From: Armatimonadetes bacterium UBA5419 | Lineage (GTDB): Bacteria; Armatimonadota; UBA10988 | Length of the DNA stretch: 24,425 nt | Direction of reading: 5' to 3' | Assembly (NCBI GenBank): GCA_002409445.1 | Contig: DHNJ01000310.1 | Coordinates: forward strand, 12,578 to 37,002 | Shown: piece after piece, positions 14,937 to 23,225 of the stretch | How positions within the stretch are numbered: position 1 is the first letter of the stretch | Layout of the letters: each line of letters opens with the position of its first letter | Notes under the pieces: model-generated | What the model was told of the DNA's origin: nothing | What the model saw: only the letters and a program-made list of their open reading frames with translations | The model's database searches: none | Translations under genes and position numbers: made by a program

Positions 14937-17630
14937 ATGCTCTGGCTGACCCTGATCGCTAGCCTGTCCATCAATGCCCGCGAGCTGCCCGTGCAGCCCG
15001 ACCTCGCCACCGCGCGGGACGCGGTGCGCGCCGCGGCGGCCGCCGGGGCCTGGCCCGAGGGCGGGTTCATCGTGCCCGTGGCGCCGGGGCTCGACTACCG
15101 CACGCAGCCGCTACGCTTCGGCGCCGAGGACTCGGGTCGGCCCGGCGCGCCGGTGGTCTACCGCGCGCAGGGTGCCAGCCTGCACGGCGGCCAGGTGCTG
15201 CCGGCGGACAGCTTCGGCCCGGTCACCGACCCGGCCGCCCGCGCCCGCCTGCCCGAGGCCGCGCGCGACCAGGTGGTCGTCGCCGACCTGGCGGCGTTGG
15301 GCATCACCGACTACGGCCAGCTCGAGAGCTTCGGCTTCGGCCGTCGGCCGGCGTTCAGCCCGCCCGAGGTCTTCATCGACGGCCAGGCGCTGACCCTGGC
15401 GCGCTGGCCCAACGAGGGCTGGACCCACACCGGCGAGATCATCGACCGCGGCTCGATCATGGGCAGCATCGTCGGCGGCGAGCCGCCGCTGAACGAGACC
15501 GACGACCGCGGCGGTATCTTCACCGGCCCCGAGGCCGAGCGGCTGCAGCGCTGGCAGACAGCCGATGACATGTGGGTCTTCGGCTACTGGTGGTGGGACT
15601 GGGCCGACCAGGCCATCCCGGTCGCCTCGGTCGATCCGGTCGCCGGGACGATCACCACGGCGATGCCGCACGTCTACGGCTTCGGCCCGAACAAGCGCTT
15701 CTACGCCTTCAACCTGCTGGAGGAGTTGGACCAGCCGGGCGAGATGTACCTGGACCGCACCGACGGCCGCCTCTACCTCTGGCCGACGGCGCCCCTGGCG
15801 ACCAGCCGGGTCGAGATCACGCTGGCGACCGAGCCGCTACTGATCGTCGAGAACGCCTCACACCTGGCCTTCGAGGGGCTGACCCTGGAGAGCGGGCGCG
15901 GCGGCGGGGCGACGGTTTCCGGCGGCGAGGAGGTCGAGCTGCGCGGCTGCACCATCCGCCAGACGGGCGACGTGGCGCTGCGGCTGAGCGGCGGGCGGGC
16001 GCACCGCGCGGTGGCCTGCGACATCCTCGACACCAACGGGGGCATCCACGTCTCGGGCGGCGACATGGCGACGCTGACGCACGGTGAGCACGCTGTCGAG
16101 AACTGCCGCTTCCGCAACTACGCGCGGCTGGTGCGGACGTACTCGGGCGCGATCCACCTCAACGGCGTCGGCCTCCGCGCGGTGCACAACCAGGCCTCCG
16201 AGGCGCCGCACTCGGCGCTCTTCTTCGGCGGCGTTGAGCACCTGATCGAGCTGAACGAGTTCTTCGATGTCTGCCGCGAAACCAGCGACGCCGGGGTGAT
16301 CTACGCAGGCCGCAACTGGGCTAGTCGAGGCAACATCGTTCGCGCCAACTTCATCCACGACATCATGGGCATCGGCGGGCTCGGCGCGTTCGGCATCTAC
16401 CTTGACGACCTGTTCTCCAGCGCCGAGGTGACCGACAACGTGCTGGCCAACATGGCTAACTGGGCCTTCCTCATCGGCGGCGGTCGCGACAACGTGGTGA
16501 GCAACAACTTGACCTACCGCACCGGCCCGATGCACTTCGATGACCGCGGCCTCGGCTGGGCGGCGGCCTCGGCGCAGCCCGGCGCGGTGATGTACAACTC
16601 GGTGACCTCCGTGCCGTACCAGGAGCCGCCCTGGAGCACCCGCTACCCGCAGCTGCTGACCCTATTCGACGACGAGCCGGCGGTGCCGAAGTACAACACC
16701 ATCACGCACAACGTGTTCATCGACACGCCGCAGCCGCAGCTGGCGGCGACGGTCGTCGAGCATGGCCAGGTGGAGGACAACTGGGTTGTCGAAGGTGACC
16801 CTGGCTTCGTCAACGCCGCCGCGCTGGACCTGCGCCTGACCCCTGAGGCCGCGGCAAAGTTCCCCGGCTTCCGGCCGAACACCGTCGAGCGTGCCGGCCT
16901 CTACATCGACGAGTGGCGGACCACGGTCGCGCCCGCGCGGCCGGTGCTCGGTGGCGCCGGCGGCCTGATCGTCGGGCAGGGCACGATCAGCCTGGCTAGC
17001 CGCACCCCGGACGTCGCGCTGCACTACACCCTGGACGGCAGTGTGCCGACGGCCGCCTCGACGCGGTATGACGGCCCGATCACCGTGACCGAATCGGGCA
17101 CCTTGCGGGCCGTGGCGGTCGCCGCCGATGGCACGCTGTCGGACGAGACCAGCACGCGCATCGTCGTGCGCCACCTCGATGGTGACGCGGTCTACGTCTC
17201 CGAGTTGGAGCCGGCCGAGCACATGGGCTACGGCGGCGGGCTGAAGCGCGATGTGAACCAGGCGGAGACGGCGATCACCCTGCGCGGCGAGCCGTTCGCG
17301 CGCGGGCTGCTGATGCATCCGGGCGAGCCAGAGGGCCTGGCCAGCGCTACTTGGGACCTCGCGCCGGGGCTGCGCAACCTGCATCTGCGGGCGCTGGTCG
17401 GGGTTGAGGACAACGTCGCCGAGCGCGGCTCGGTCATCTTCATCGTCGACCTCTGGCGCGACGGCGAGTGGCAGGAGGCGTGGCGCAGCCCGGTCCAGCG
17501 TGGCGGCGGCGAGCCGTTGCCGGTCGACGTGGCCCTGGGCGGCGCCGAGCGCCTGCGCCTGCGCGTCACCGACGGCGGCGACAACATCCACGCCGACCAC
17601 GGCGCCTGGGCCGACGCCCGGCTCGAGTAG
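14937..17630 (+). CDS. Secreted right-handed beta-helix protein with CHB_HEX_C-like and NPCBM-like domains
   Basis: The 897-residue product starts with a short hydrophobic signal-like segment (MLWLTLIASLSINA). Residues about 20-300 include an N-terminal cap typical of polysaccharide-acting beta-helix proteins (FGAEDSGRPGAPVVYRA; FIDGQALTLARWPNEG). Residues about 300-560 are stacked beta-helix turns with repeated N-x-F/V and G-x-x-V patterns. They include SDAGVIYAGRNW (D451) and GIYLDD (D490, D491), acidic clusters that could be catalytic. Residues about 672-747 resemble the chitobiase/hexosaminidase C-terminal domain (LHYTLDGSVPT). Residues about 748-897 resemble NPCBM, a galactose-binding-type module (RGLLMHPGEPEG; LRVTDGGDN). 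The ATG has a strong GAGGAG site 6 bases upstream. It is probably a glycoside hydrolase or polysaccharide lyase acting outside the cytoplasm, but I cannot assign a family. Its stop lies four bases from that of the convergent rhamnosidase gene. Confidence 0.85.
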   Translation: MLWLTLIASLSINARELPVQPDLATARDAVRAAAAAGAWPEGGFIVPVAPGLDYRTQPLRFGAEDSGRPGAPVVYRAQGASLHGGQVLPADSFGPVTDPAARARLPEAARDQVVVADLAALGITDYGQLESFGFGRRPAFSPPEVFIDGQALTLARWPNEGWTHTGEIIDRGSIMGSIVGGEPPLNETDDRGGIFTGPEAERLQRWQTADDMWVFGYWWWDWADQAIPVASVDPVAGTITTAMPHVYGFGPNKRFYAFNLLEELDQPGEMYLDRTDGRLYLWPTAPLATSRVEITLATEPLLIVENASHLAFEGLTLESGRGGGATVSGGEEVELRGCTIRQTGDVALRLSGGRAHRAVACDILDTNGGIHVSGGDMATLTHGEHAVENCRFRNYARLVRTYSGAIHLNGVGLRAVHNQASEAPHSALFFGGVEHLIELNEFFDVCRETSDAGVIYAGRNWASRGNIVRANFIHDIMGIGGLGAFGIYLDDLFSSAEVTDNVLANMANWAFLIGGGRDNVVSNNLTYRTGPMHFDDRGLGWAAASAQPGAVMYNSVTSVPYQEPPWSTRYPQLLTLFDDEPAVPKYNTITHNVFIDTPQPQLAATVVEHGQVEDNWVVEGDPGFVNAAALDLRLTPEAAAKFPGFRPNTVERAGLYIDEWRTTVAPARPVLGGAGGLIVGQGTISLASRTPDVALHYTLDGSVPTAASTRYDGPITVTESGTLRAVAVAADGTLSDETSTRIVVRHLDGDAVYVSELEPAEHMGYGGGLKRDVNQAETAITLRGEPFARGLLMHPGEPEGLASATWDLAPGLRNLHLRALVGVEDNVAERGSVIFIVDLWRDGEWQEAWRSPVQRGGGEPLPVDVALGGAERLRLRVTDGGDNIHADHGAWADARLE

Positions 17631-17634
17631 AGAT

Positions 17635-20600
17635 CTAAGCGGGCGCGCGGAACTGCCACTGGCCCGAGCCGACTTCGTAGCGGCCCGGCCCGGTCTGGCG
17701 CGCCGCCGGGTCGGCCTCGACGCGGTCGGGCACGCCCGTCGGGACGATGACCTCGGCGGTCGCGTTGGTCGGCACCTCGACGGTCAGCGTCAGCGCGCCG
17801 CACGGCTCCAGCTCCCAGTGACAGCTCGCCCGGCCATGCGGCGTGAGCAGCGCGGCCCGCGCCCAGGTCAGCCCGCCGCCGGGCCGCGGGGCGAGGCGCA
17901 GATGCTGGTAGCCGGGGTGGTCCGGGTGCGTGTCGAGGCCGGCGACGACGCGCGCCATCCAGTCGCCGATGGCGCCGTAGGCGTAGTGGTTGAACGAGTT
18001 CATCGCCGGCGTCTGGAAGCCGCCCGCGTCCGTCCAGCCGTCCCACCGCTCCCAGACCGTCGTCGCGCCGTGGCGGATCGAGTAGCCCCAGGAGGGGTAG
18101 CTGTCGTTGCGCAGCAGCTGGTAAGCCAGGTCCAGGTAGCCGTGATCGGCCAGCGTGGCGCACATGTACGGCGTGCCGACGAAGCCGGTGGCGATGTGGA
18201 CGTCGCGCTCGCGGACGCGTTCGGCCAGCAGCGCGGCGGCGTGCGTGCGATCGGCGGCTGGTAGCAGGTCAAAGGCGAGGGCCAGCGCGTAGGCGCATTG
18301 GGTGTCGCCGTGGATAATGCCGTCGGCGGCGACGAAGGCCCCGCGGAAGGCGGCGGCGATGCGCTCGGCCAGGGCGCGGTGCGCGGCGGCCTCGGCCGGC
18401 CGGTCGAGCGCCTCGGCGACACGCGCGACGAGGGCCGCGCCGTGGGCGTACCAGGCGGTTTGGATAACCTCGGTCGGCGTGGTGCAGTCCATCTGCAGCC
18501 AGTCGCCATACCCGCCGGGCGGCCGCACGCCGTCGGTGCTGTGGGCGGTCTGCCAGTCGAGCCAGCGGACCATCGCCGGGTAGCAGCGGGCCAGCAGGTC
18601 GCGGTCGCCGTAGCACTGGTAGACGACCCAGGGGCAGATGATGATCGCGTCGGCCCAGGCCGCGGATGGCCCGCCCATGGCCATGCGCGGCGCGACATCG
18701 GGCACCTTGCCGCTCGGCTCGACCGCGTCGAGCAGGTCGGTCAGCCACTTGGTGTAGAAGCCGGCCATGTCGAAGTTGAAGCAAGCGGTGCGGGCGAAGA
18801 CCTGCGCGTCACCGGTCCAAGCGAGCCGTTCGTCGCGCTGCGGGCAGTCGGTCGGCACCTCCAGGTGGTTGCCGCGGGTGCCCCACTCGATGTTGTGCTG
18901 CAGCTGGTTCAGCAGCGGATCGGAGCAGGCGAACTCGCCGGTCTGCTCCAGCGGGTTGTGCAGCACGATGCCGGTCACCGCGTCGGCGCCGGGCGCGTTG
19001 GGCAGGCCTTCGAGCGCGACGTAGCGGAAGCCGTGGAAGGTGAAGCGCGGCTCCCAGGTCTCGTTCGGCCGGCCGGCGCAGACGTAGGTGTCGAGCGCGC
19101 GGGCGGTGCGCAGGTTGGTCAGGTAGGGGGTGCCGTCGGGGTTGACCATCTCGGCGAAGGTTGCGCGGACGCGCGTGCCGGCCGGCGCGTTGAGGCGCAG
19201 GCGGGCCCAGCCGACGATGTTCTGGCCCAGGTCGAAGACCCACAGACCGGGCTTCGGCTGACTGACGGTCTGGGTGGCGAACTCGGTCTGCCGTTGGACC
19301 GGCCCCGCCGCCGACCAGACCAGCGGCACCTCTGGTCGCGGCTCGACGGCGACGGGTAGCCAACCGTCCGGCGCCGCGCCGGGCTGGTCCCAGGCGCCGT
19401 TGGTCCGGCGGGCGTCGTAGTATTCGCCGTGCAGCAGGTCGGAGTACAGCTCCGGCCCCCAGCCGGCGCGCCACTGGTCGTCGCTGACGATGGTCTCGCG
19501 GCTGCCGTCCTCGTACTCGAGCTCCAGCTGGCAGATCAGCCGCGGCACCTTGCCCCACCAGCCCTCCATGAAGGCGACGTGGCCGGCGTACCAGCCATCG
19601 CCCAGGATCACGCCGAGCACATTCTCGCCGGGGCGGATGGCGGCGGTCACGTCGTAGGTCGAGTAGGGCAGGCGCAGGTTGTAGTCGGTCCAGCCGGGGC
19701 GCAGGAGGTCGCGGCCGACCTTGCCGCCGTTGAGCCGCAGCTCGAAGAGGCCCAGCGCGGTGACGTAGACCGTCGCGCGGCGCAGCGGGCGCTCGACGCT
19801 GAAGGCGCGGCGCAGATACGGGCAGGGCTGGGGTGTGGCGGGCAGCTGGAACGGGTGGCACTGGAACGGCGGCTGCGCATACTCGGCGATCGCGGTGGGC
19901 GCGGGCCAGGCGTAGTCGTCGAGATCGAAGCTGGCCCAGGCCGCGCCGACCCCGGCCGCGGCGCGCCAGGTGTCGTCGATGGTGCCCTCAAGCCGGCTGC
20001 CGCCCTCGAGCTCGATCCGCCAGCGGCCGATCAGCCCCGCGCGCTCGCCGCCGCCGGCGACCTCGACCGCGAGCACGTTCTCGCCCGGTCCGAGAGCGGC
20101 GGTGATGTCGAACAGCTTGCCCCGGATGTAGGTGTCGGGCGGGGCGTCGGACTCGCCGACGCGGCGGCCGTTGACGGCCAGGCTGAAGGCCGGCGCGGCG
20201 GTCAGCAGCAGCTCGGCGCGGGCCAAGCGGCGGTCGGCGGGCAGCTTCAGGCGGTGACGGAAGACGGCTTGGCAGGGCTCGTCGGCGGTGGCTTCGGGCG
20301 CGTCCGCCAGCCAGTGCCAGCGGCAGCCGACCAGCATCAGCTCCGGGCGGACCAGCTCAGCCGGTGCGGGGCCGGGGGCGCCGATGGCCTGGGCCTGCCA
20401 GTCGTCGGCGTCGAGCAGGCCGAGGGTGAAGTAGGCCGGCTCGCAGAAGCCGCTGGCCACGCCATCCGCGTCCCAGGCCTGGACCCGCCAGTGGACCTGC
20501 GCGCGCGAGCCGAGCGGCGCGCCGCCCCAGGCGACCTGCGTGGTCTGGCCGCCGGCGACCTGGCCGCTGTCCCAGAGGTCGGCATCGCCGGCGAGCAGCG

Positions 20601-20751
20601 CTTCGAGGCTGCTCGCGGCCTGTACCTGCCAGGCGGTCTGGTGGTCGCCGCGGGTAGGCGAGGTGACGCGCCAGGCCAGCCGCGGGCGGGGGCAATCGAG
20701 GCCGAGCGGGCGATCGTGGTACTCGACGCGAAGGGCGGTCACTTCCAGCAT
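17635..20751 (-). CDS. GH78 alpha-L-rhamnosidase
   Basis: The ATG at 20751 has GGGAG 7 bases upstream and gives 1038 residues. An in-frame ATG at 20781 would add ten. Domains run as an Ig-like start (1-110), an extra beta-sandwich (about 158-265, with LAVNGRRVGES), and the usual Bac_rhamnosid_N sandwich (about 310-460, with LRLNGGKVGRDLLRPGWTDY). A third beta domain follows, then the (alpha/alpha)6 catalytic barrel (about 600-950) and a C-terminal beta domain. Catalytic Glu residues are in CPQRDERLAWTGD (E641, general acid) and TTVWERWDGW (E901, general base). The enzyme releases terminal alpha-L-rhamnose from pectic rhamnogalacturonan, plant glycosides or bacterial glycans. There is no signal peptide, so it probably acts in the cytoplasm on imported oligosaccharides. 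It is convergent with the secreted beta-helix gene, and its promoter diverges from the fhaA operon. Confidence 0.95.
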   Translation of the reverse strand: MLEVTALRVEYHDRPLGLDCPRPRLAWRVTSPTRGDHQTAWQVQAASSLEALLAGDADLWDSGQVAGGQTTQVAWGGAPLGSRAQVHWRVQAWDADGVASGFCEPAYFTLGLLDADDWQAQAIGAPGPAPAELVRPELMLVGCRWHWLADAPEATADEPCQAVFRHRLKLPADRRLARAELLLTAAPAFSLAVNGRRVGESDAPPDTYIRGKLFDITAALGPGENVLAVEVAGGGERAGLIGRWRIELEGGSRLEGTIDDTWRAAAGVGAAWASFDLDDYAWPAPTAIAEYAQPPFQCHPFQLPATPQPCPYLRRAFSVERPLRRATVYVTALGLFELRLNGGKVGRDLLRPGWTDYNLRLPYSTYDVTAAIRPGENVLGVILGDGWYAGHVAFMEGWWGKVPRLICQLELEYEDGSRETIVSDDQWRAGWGPELYSDLLHGEYYDARRTNGAWDQPGAAPDGWLPVAVEPRPEVPLVWSAAGPVQRQTEFATQTVSQPKPGLWVFDLGQNIVGWARLRLNAPAGTRVRATFAEMVNPDGTPYLTNLRTARALDTYVCAGRPNETWEPRFTFHGFRYVALEGLPNAPGADAVTGIVLHNPLEQTGEFACSDPLLNQLQHNIEWGTRGNHLEVPTDCPQRDERLAWTGDAQVFARTACFNFDMAGFYTKWLTDLLDAVEPSGKVPDVAPRMAMGGPSAAWADAIIICPWVVYQCYGDRDLLARCYPAMVRWLDWQTAHSTDGVRPPGGYGDWLQMDCTTPTEVIQTAWYAHGAALVARVAEALDRPAEAAAHRALAERIAAAFRGAFVAADGIIHGDTQCAYALALAFDLLPAADRTHAAALLAERVRERDVHIATGFVGTPYMCATLADHGYLDLAYQLLRNDSYPSWGYSIRHGATTVWERWDGWTDAGGFQTPAMNSFNHYAYGAIGDWMARVVAGLDTHPDHPGYQHLRLAPRPGGGLTWARAALLTPHGRASCHWELEPCGALTLTVEVPTNATAEVIVPTGVPDRVEADPAARQTGPGRYEVGSGQWQFRAPA

Positions 20752-20771
20752 GGCGGGCTCCCAATGGGCGG

Positions 20772-20800
20772 ACGGTACCACACTCGCGAGGGCCTCGCAA
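20772..20800 (-). promoter_or_regulatory. Candidate promoter for the rhamnosidase gene
   Basis: On the minus strand TTGCGA (20795-20800), a 17-base spacer and TACCGT (20772-20777) fit a sigma-70-type promoter with four and three matches. Transcription would start near 20765, giving a short leader that carries the GGGAG ribosome-binding site. It lies back to back with the candidate fhaA promoter in a 90-base gap, so a regulator bound here could affect both. Confidence 0.4.
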
Positions 20801-20803
20801 CGA

Positions 20804-20833
20804 TTGACGCGGGCCGCGCAGCGGTGGTAGATT
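20804..20833 (+). promoter_or_regulatory. Candidate promoter for the fhaA operon, apparently leaderless
   Basis: TTGACG (20804-20809), an 18-base spacer and TAGATT (20828-20833) give five of six and four of six matches. The -10 ends 8 bases before the fhaA ATG at 20842, so transcription should begin at or within a base or two of the start codon. No ribosome-binding site is visible there, in line with a leaderless message. Confidence 0.55.
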
Positions 20834-20841
20834 CGCGGCCA

Positions 20842-21492
20842 ATGGGTCTACTGCGGCGCCTAGAACGAGCCCTGGAGCGCGGCCTAGATGCGGTCGGCGG
20901 CCTGCTGGGTGCGGGGGGACTCAGCGAGCGGCAGCTGGAACGCATTGTGGCCGATGAGGTCGACACGACCCGCGGGCCCGAGGGGCGGCCGGTCCTCCTC
21001 AACACCTTTGCCGTGCACGTTGCCTCGGCCAACCTGGCCAGCTTTCGCAGCGCACCCGACGAGCTCGTCCGGCGGCTGGAGGCGGCGATCATCGCGGCGG
21101 CCGAGGCCCGCGGACTGCCGTTCCCGGTGGGCCTGGACGTGCGCTTGAGCGGCGACCCGGAGCAGGCGCCGGGCAGCGCGCGGGTCGAGGCCAGCTGGCA
21201 GGGGCGGCCGCCGCGGCTTGAGCTGCTCAACCTACGCAGCGCGCGGCGGCACGTGGTTGTCGGGCCGTCGGTCGTGGTTGGTCAGGCGCCGACGTGTGGC
21301 ATCGTCCTGCCGAGTGAGTACGTCTCGCGCGAGCATGCGCGGCTGAGCTTGGTCGGCGACGGCTGGCGGGTGACCGACCTGGGCAGCTCGAACGGCACCA
21401 AGATCAACGGGGCGCGGGTGCGCGAGGCGGACCTGCGCAACAATGACACGTTGGCCCTGGGGCCGCTGGTCTTTCGTGTGGAGGTGCGCTGA
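20842..21492 (+). CDS. fhaA: FhaA-type protein: DUF3662 domain plus C-terminal FHA domain
   Basis: The 216-residue protein begins MGLLRRLERALERGLD and continues to about residue 118 as a DUF3662 (FhaA N-terminal) domain, including LLNTFAVHVASANLASF. Residues about 135-216 are an FHA domain, which binds phosphothreonine peptides: VSREHARLSL (S162, H165) and LGSSNGTKING (N184). The Arg normally next to the first Gly (GR) is Gln here (VVGQAP, Q148), which may weaken phosphate binding. In Mycobacterium, FhaA links Ser/Thr kinase signals to peptidoglycan synthesis at the membrane. No ribosome-binding site precedes the ATG; a promoter ending 8 bases upstream suggests a leaderless start. The frame stays open far upstream, but that part is antisense to the rhamnosidase and lacks family similarity. 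Its stop overlaps the next ATG by one base (TGATG). The symbol rests on domain order and synteny. Confidence 0.88.
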   Translation: MGLLRRLERALERGLDAVGGLLGAGGLSERQLERIVADEVDTTRGPEGRPVLLNTFAVHVASANLASFRSAPDELVRRLEAAIIAAAEARGLPFPVGLDVRLSGDPEQAPGSARVEASWQGRPPRLELLNLRSARRHVVVGPSVVVGQAPTCGIVLPSEYVSREHARLSLVGDGWRVTDLGSSNGTKINGARVREADLRNNDTLALGPLVFRVEVR

Positions 21493-21923
21493 TGCCATTG
21501 GAGCCCGCGCTGGTGGTCGGTCGCTGGCTGTTCCTCGGCCTGCTGACGCTGCTGCTCATCGCGCTGCACCGCGCGGTGTTGCGCGACCTGTGGGGCACCG
21601 CGCGGCGGGCGGAGCGCGGGCCGTCGGCGGCTCCGCGCGAACCGCGGCTGGTGGTTCGGCGCGGGCCCGGCGCGGGGAACCGTTGGCTCGTGCGCGGCAC
21701 CTGGACCATCGGCCGCACCGCCGACAACGACCTGCAGCTGGACCATCCCACCGTCAGCGCGCACCACGCGCGGGTCAGCGTGCAGGACGGCGAACTGGTC
21801 GTCGAGGATCTGGGCAGCGCGAACGGGACGATCGTCAATGGGGCGCGGCTCACGCAGCCGACCGTCGTGCAGCAGGGCGCGCGCATCCAGGTCGGCGAGT
21901 GCGAGCTGCAGGTGGAGGTCTAG
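21492..21923 (+). CDS. fhaB: Membrane-anchored FHA domain protein
   Basis: The 143-residue protein has one N-terminal membrane span (about 8-28, WLFLGLLTLLLIALH), a charged and proline-bearing linker (30-52) and an FHA domain (about 53-143). The phosphothreonine-binding residues are all present: WTIGRTADND (R75), VSAHHARV (S89, H92) and LGSANGTIVNG (N111). This is the layout of mycobacterial FhaB/FipA, which ties kinase signalling to the cell-wall and division machinery. It is translationally coupled to fhaA (TGATG overlap), and the SEDS gene begins three bases after its stop. Unlike its partner, its FHA keeps the phosphate-contacting Arg. The symbol is by synteny and architecture. Confidence 0.88.
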   Translation: MPLEPALVVGRWLFLGLLTLLLIALHRAVLRDLWGTARRAERGPSAAPREPRLVVRRGPGAGNRWLVRGTWTIGRTADNDLQLDHPTVSAHHARVSVQDGELVVEDLGSANGTIVNGARLTQPTVVQQGARIQVGECELQVEV

Positions 21924-21926
21924 GCC

Positions 21927-23225
21927 GTGGGTCGTGCGCGCGAACGAGGCTTGCTGGTCGTCGCGATCGCGGTCGGCGTCGGCGGCTCGGCGCTGGTCGC
22001 CTTCGCCCGCGGCGGCACGTTCGACTGGGCCGAGCCGGGCAGCCTCCCGCGGCAGGCCGCGGTCTGGCTGCAGCTCGGCCTGGCGGCGCTGCTACTCCAC
22101 GGTTGGCTGGCGCGGCGCCGCTCGACCGCGGACGAAACGCTGCTCCCCGCGAGCATCGGCCTGACCGCGGTTGGCCTGACCATCATCTACTCGCTCAGCC
22201 CGACCGAAGCCCAGGCACAGGTCGTCTGGCTGTGGGTCTCGCTGGGGCTGCTGGCACTCGTCGTCGCCGCGCTGCCGAGCCTCGACGACCTGCGGCAGTA
22301 CACTTTCCTTTGGGGCCTAGCCACGGTCCTGCTACTGCTCGCGCCGATGCTCTTCGGCCGTGAGATCAACGGCGCGCGGCTGTGGATTGACCTGGGCTTC
22401 GTCCGCCTGCAGCCGAGCGAGCCGGCCAAGCTGACGCTCGTGCTGTTCCTAGCTTCGTACCTGTCCAGCGCGCGCGGCGGCGGGCTGGCGGGCGAGGCGT
22501 GGCGCGTCGGCCCCTTCGCCCTGCCCGCGCCGCGCTACCTAGTGCCGCTGGTGCTCATGTGGGCGGGGGCGATGCTGGTGCTGATCACCCTGCGTGACCT
22601 GGGCACGGCACTGCTGTTCTTCGGCACCTTCATTTGCGTCGTCTACGCGGCGACGGGCCAGGCGCGGTACCTGCTGGGCGGCATGGTCAGCTTCGCGCTC
22701 GGCGCATGGGCCGCGGCGCAGGCCTTCGGGCATGTCCGCGGGCGGATCACCGCCTGGCTCAACCCCTGGGTCGAGCCGACCATCGGCGCGGGCGGCTACC
22801 AGATCGTTCAGGCGCTCTTCGCCGTCGCCGCGGGCGGGATGACCGGCGTCGGGCTGGGCTTCAGCCAGCTGGCCAACCCGCTGACCGGCCGCCTGCTGTT
22901 CGCCTCGACGACCGACCTGCCGTTCGCCGCCGTCTGCGAGCAGGTCGGCGTCTGGGGCGCGGCGATGGTCGTCGGGCTGTATGGCTTCTGGGTCTACCGC
23001 GCACTGCGCCTGGCCGTGGTCCAGCGCGACGAGTTCGCCGGCCTGCTGGCCACGGGTATTGCGGTGCTGATGGCGCTGCAGTCGTTGGTGATCATGGGCG
23101 GCGTGGTCAAGCTGATCCCGCTGACCGGTATCACCCTGCCGTTCGTCAGCTACGGCGGCAGCAGCCTGCTGGTCAACTACGTGATGCTGGCGCTGCTCCT
23201 GCGCTGTGCGGCGGAGCAGCCATGA
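21927..23225 (+). CDS. rodA: SEDS peptidoglycan glycosyltransferase (FtsW/RodA/SpoVE family)
   Basis: The 432-residue protein has a GTG start with GGAGG 8 bases upstream. About eleven to twelve hydrophobic spans are visible. Family signatures are INGARLWIDLGFVRLQPSEPAKL in the first half, LRDLGTALLF, the RITAWLNPW loop, GLGFSQL and ITLPFVSYGGSSLL near the end. The catalytic Asp of SEDS polymerases corresponds to D330 in ASTTDLPFA. It polymerises lipid II into glycan strands at the membrane with a class B PBP as partner. That partner is encoded next, overlapping by 4 bases (ATGA). RodA (elongation) and FtsW (division) cannot be told apart safely from sequence alone. The symbol follows the fhaA-fhaB-rodA-pbpA order of actinobacteria, although the pstP phosphatase gene found there between fhaB and rodA is absent. 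Confidence 0.93.
   Translation: MGRARERGLLVVAIAVGVGGSALVAFARGGTFDWAEPGSLPRQAAVWLQLGLAALLLHGWLARRRSTADETLLPASIGLTAVGLTIIYSLSPTEAQAQVVWLWVSLGLLALVVAALPSLDDLRQYTFLWGLATVLLLLAPMLFGREINGARLWIDLGFVRLQPSEPAKLTLVLFLASYLSSARGGGLAGEAWRVGPFALPAPRYLVPLVLMWAGAMLVLITLRDLGTALLFFGTFICVVYAATGQARYLLGGMVSFALGAWAAAQAFGHVRGRITAWLNPWVEPTIGAGGYQIVQALFAVAAGGMTGVGLGFSQLANPLTGRLLFASTTDLPFAAVCEQVGVWGAAMVVGLYGFWVYRALRLAVVQRDEFAGLLATGIAVLMALQSLVIMGGVVKLIPLTGITLPFVSYGGSSLLVNYVMLALLLRCAAEQP

Noticed and set aside
17600..17665. Bidirectional terminator between the convergent beta-helix and rhamnosidase genes
   Set aside because: The GCCCG/CGGGC arms are far apart (about 19 bases) with no T-run on either strand.
19429..20841. 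Long upstream extension of the fhaA frame
   Set aside because: This part is antisense to the rhamnosidase. DUF3662 similarity starts at the ATG at 20842, directly behind a promoter.
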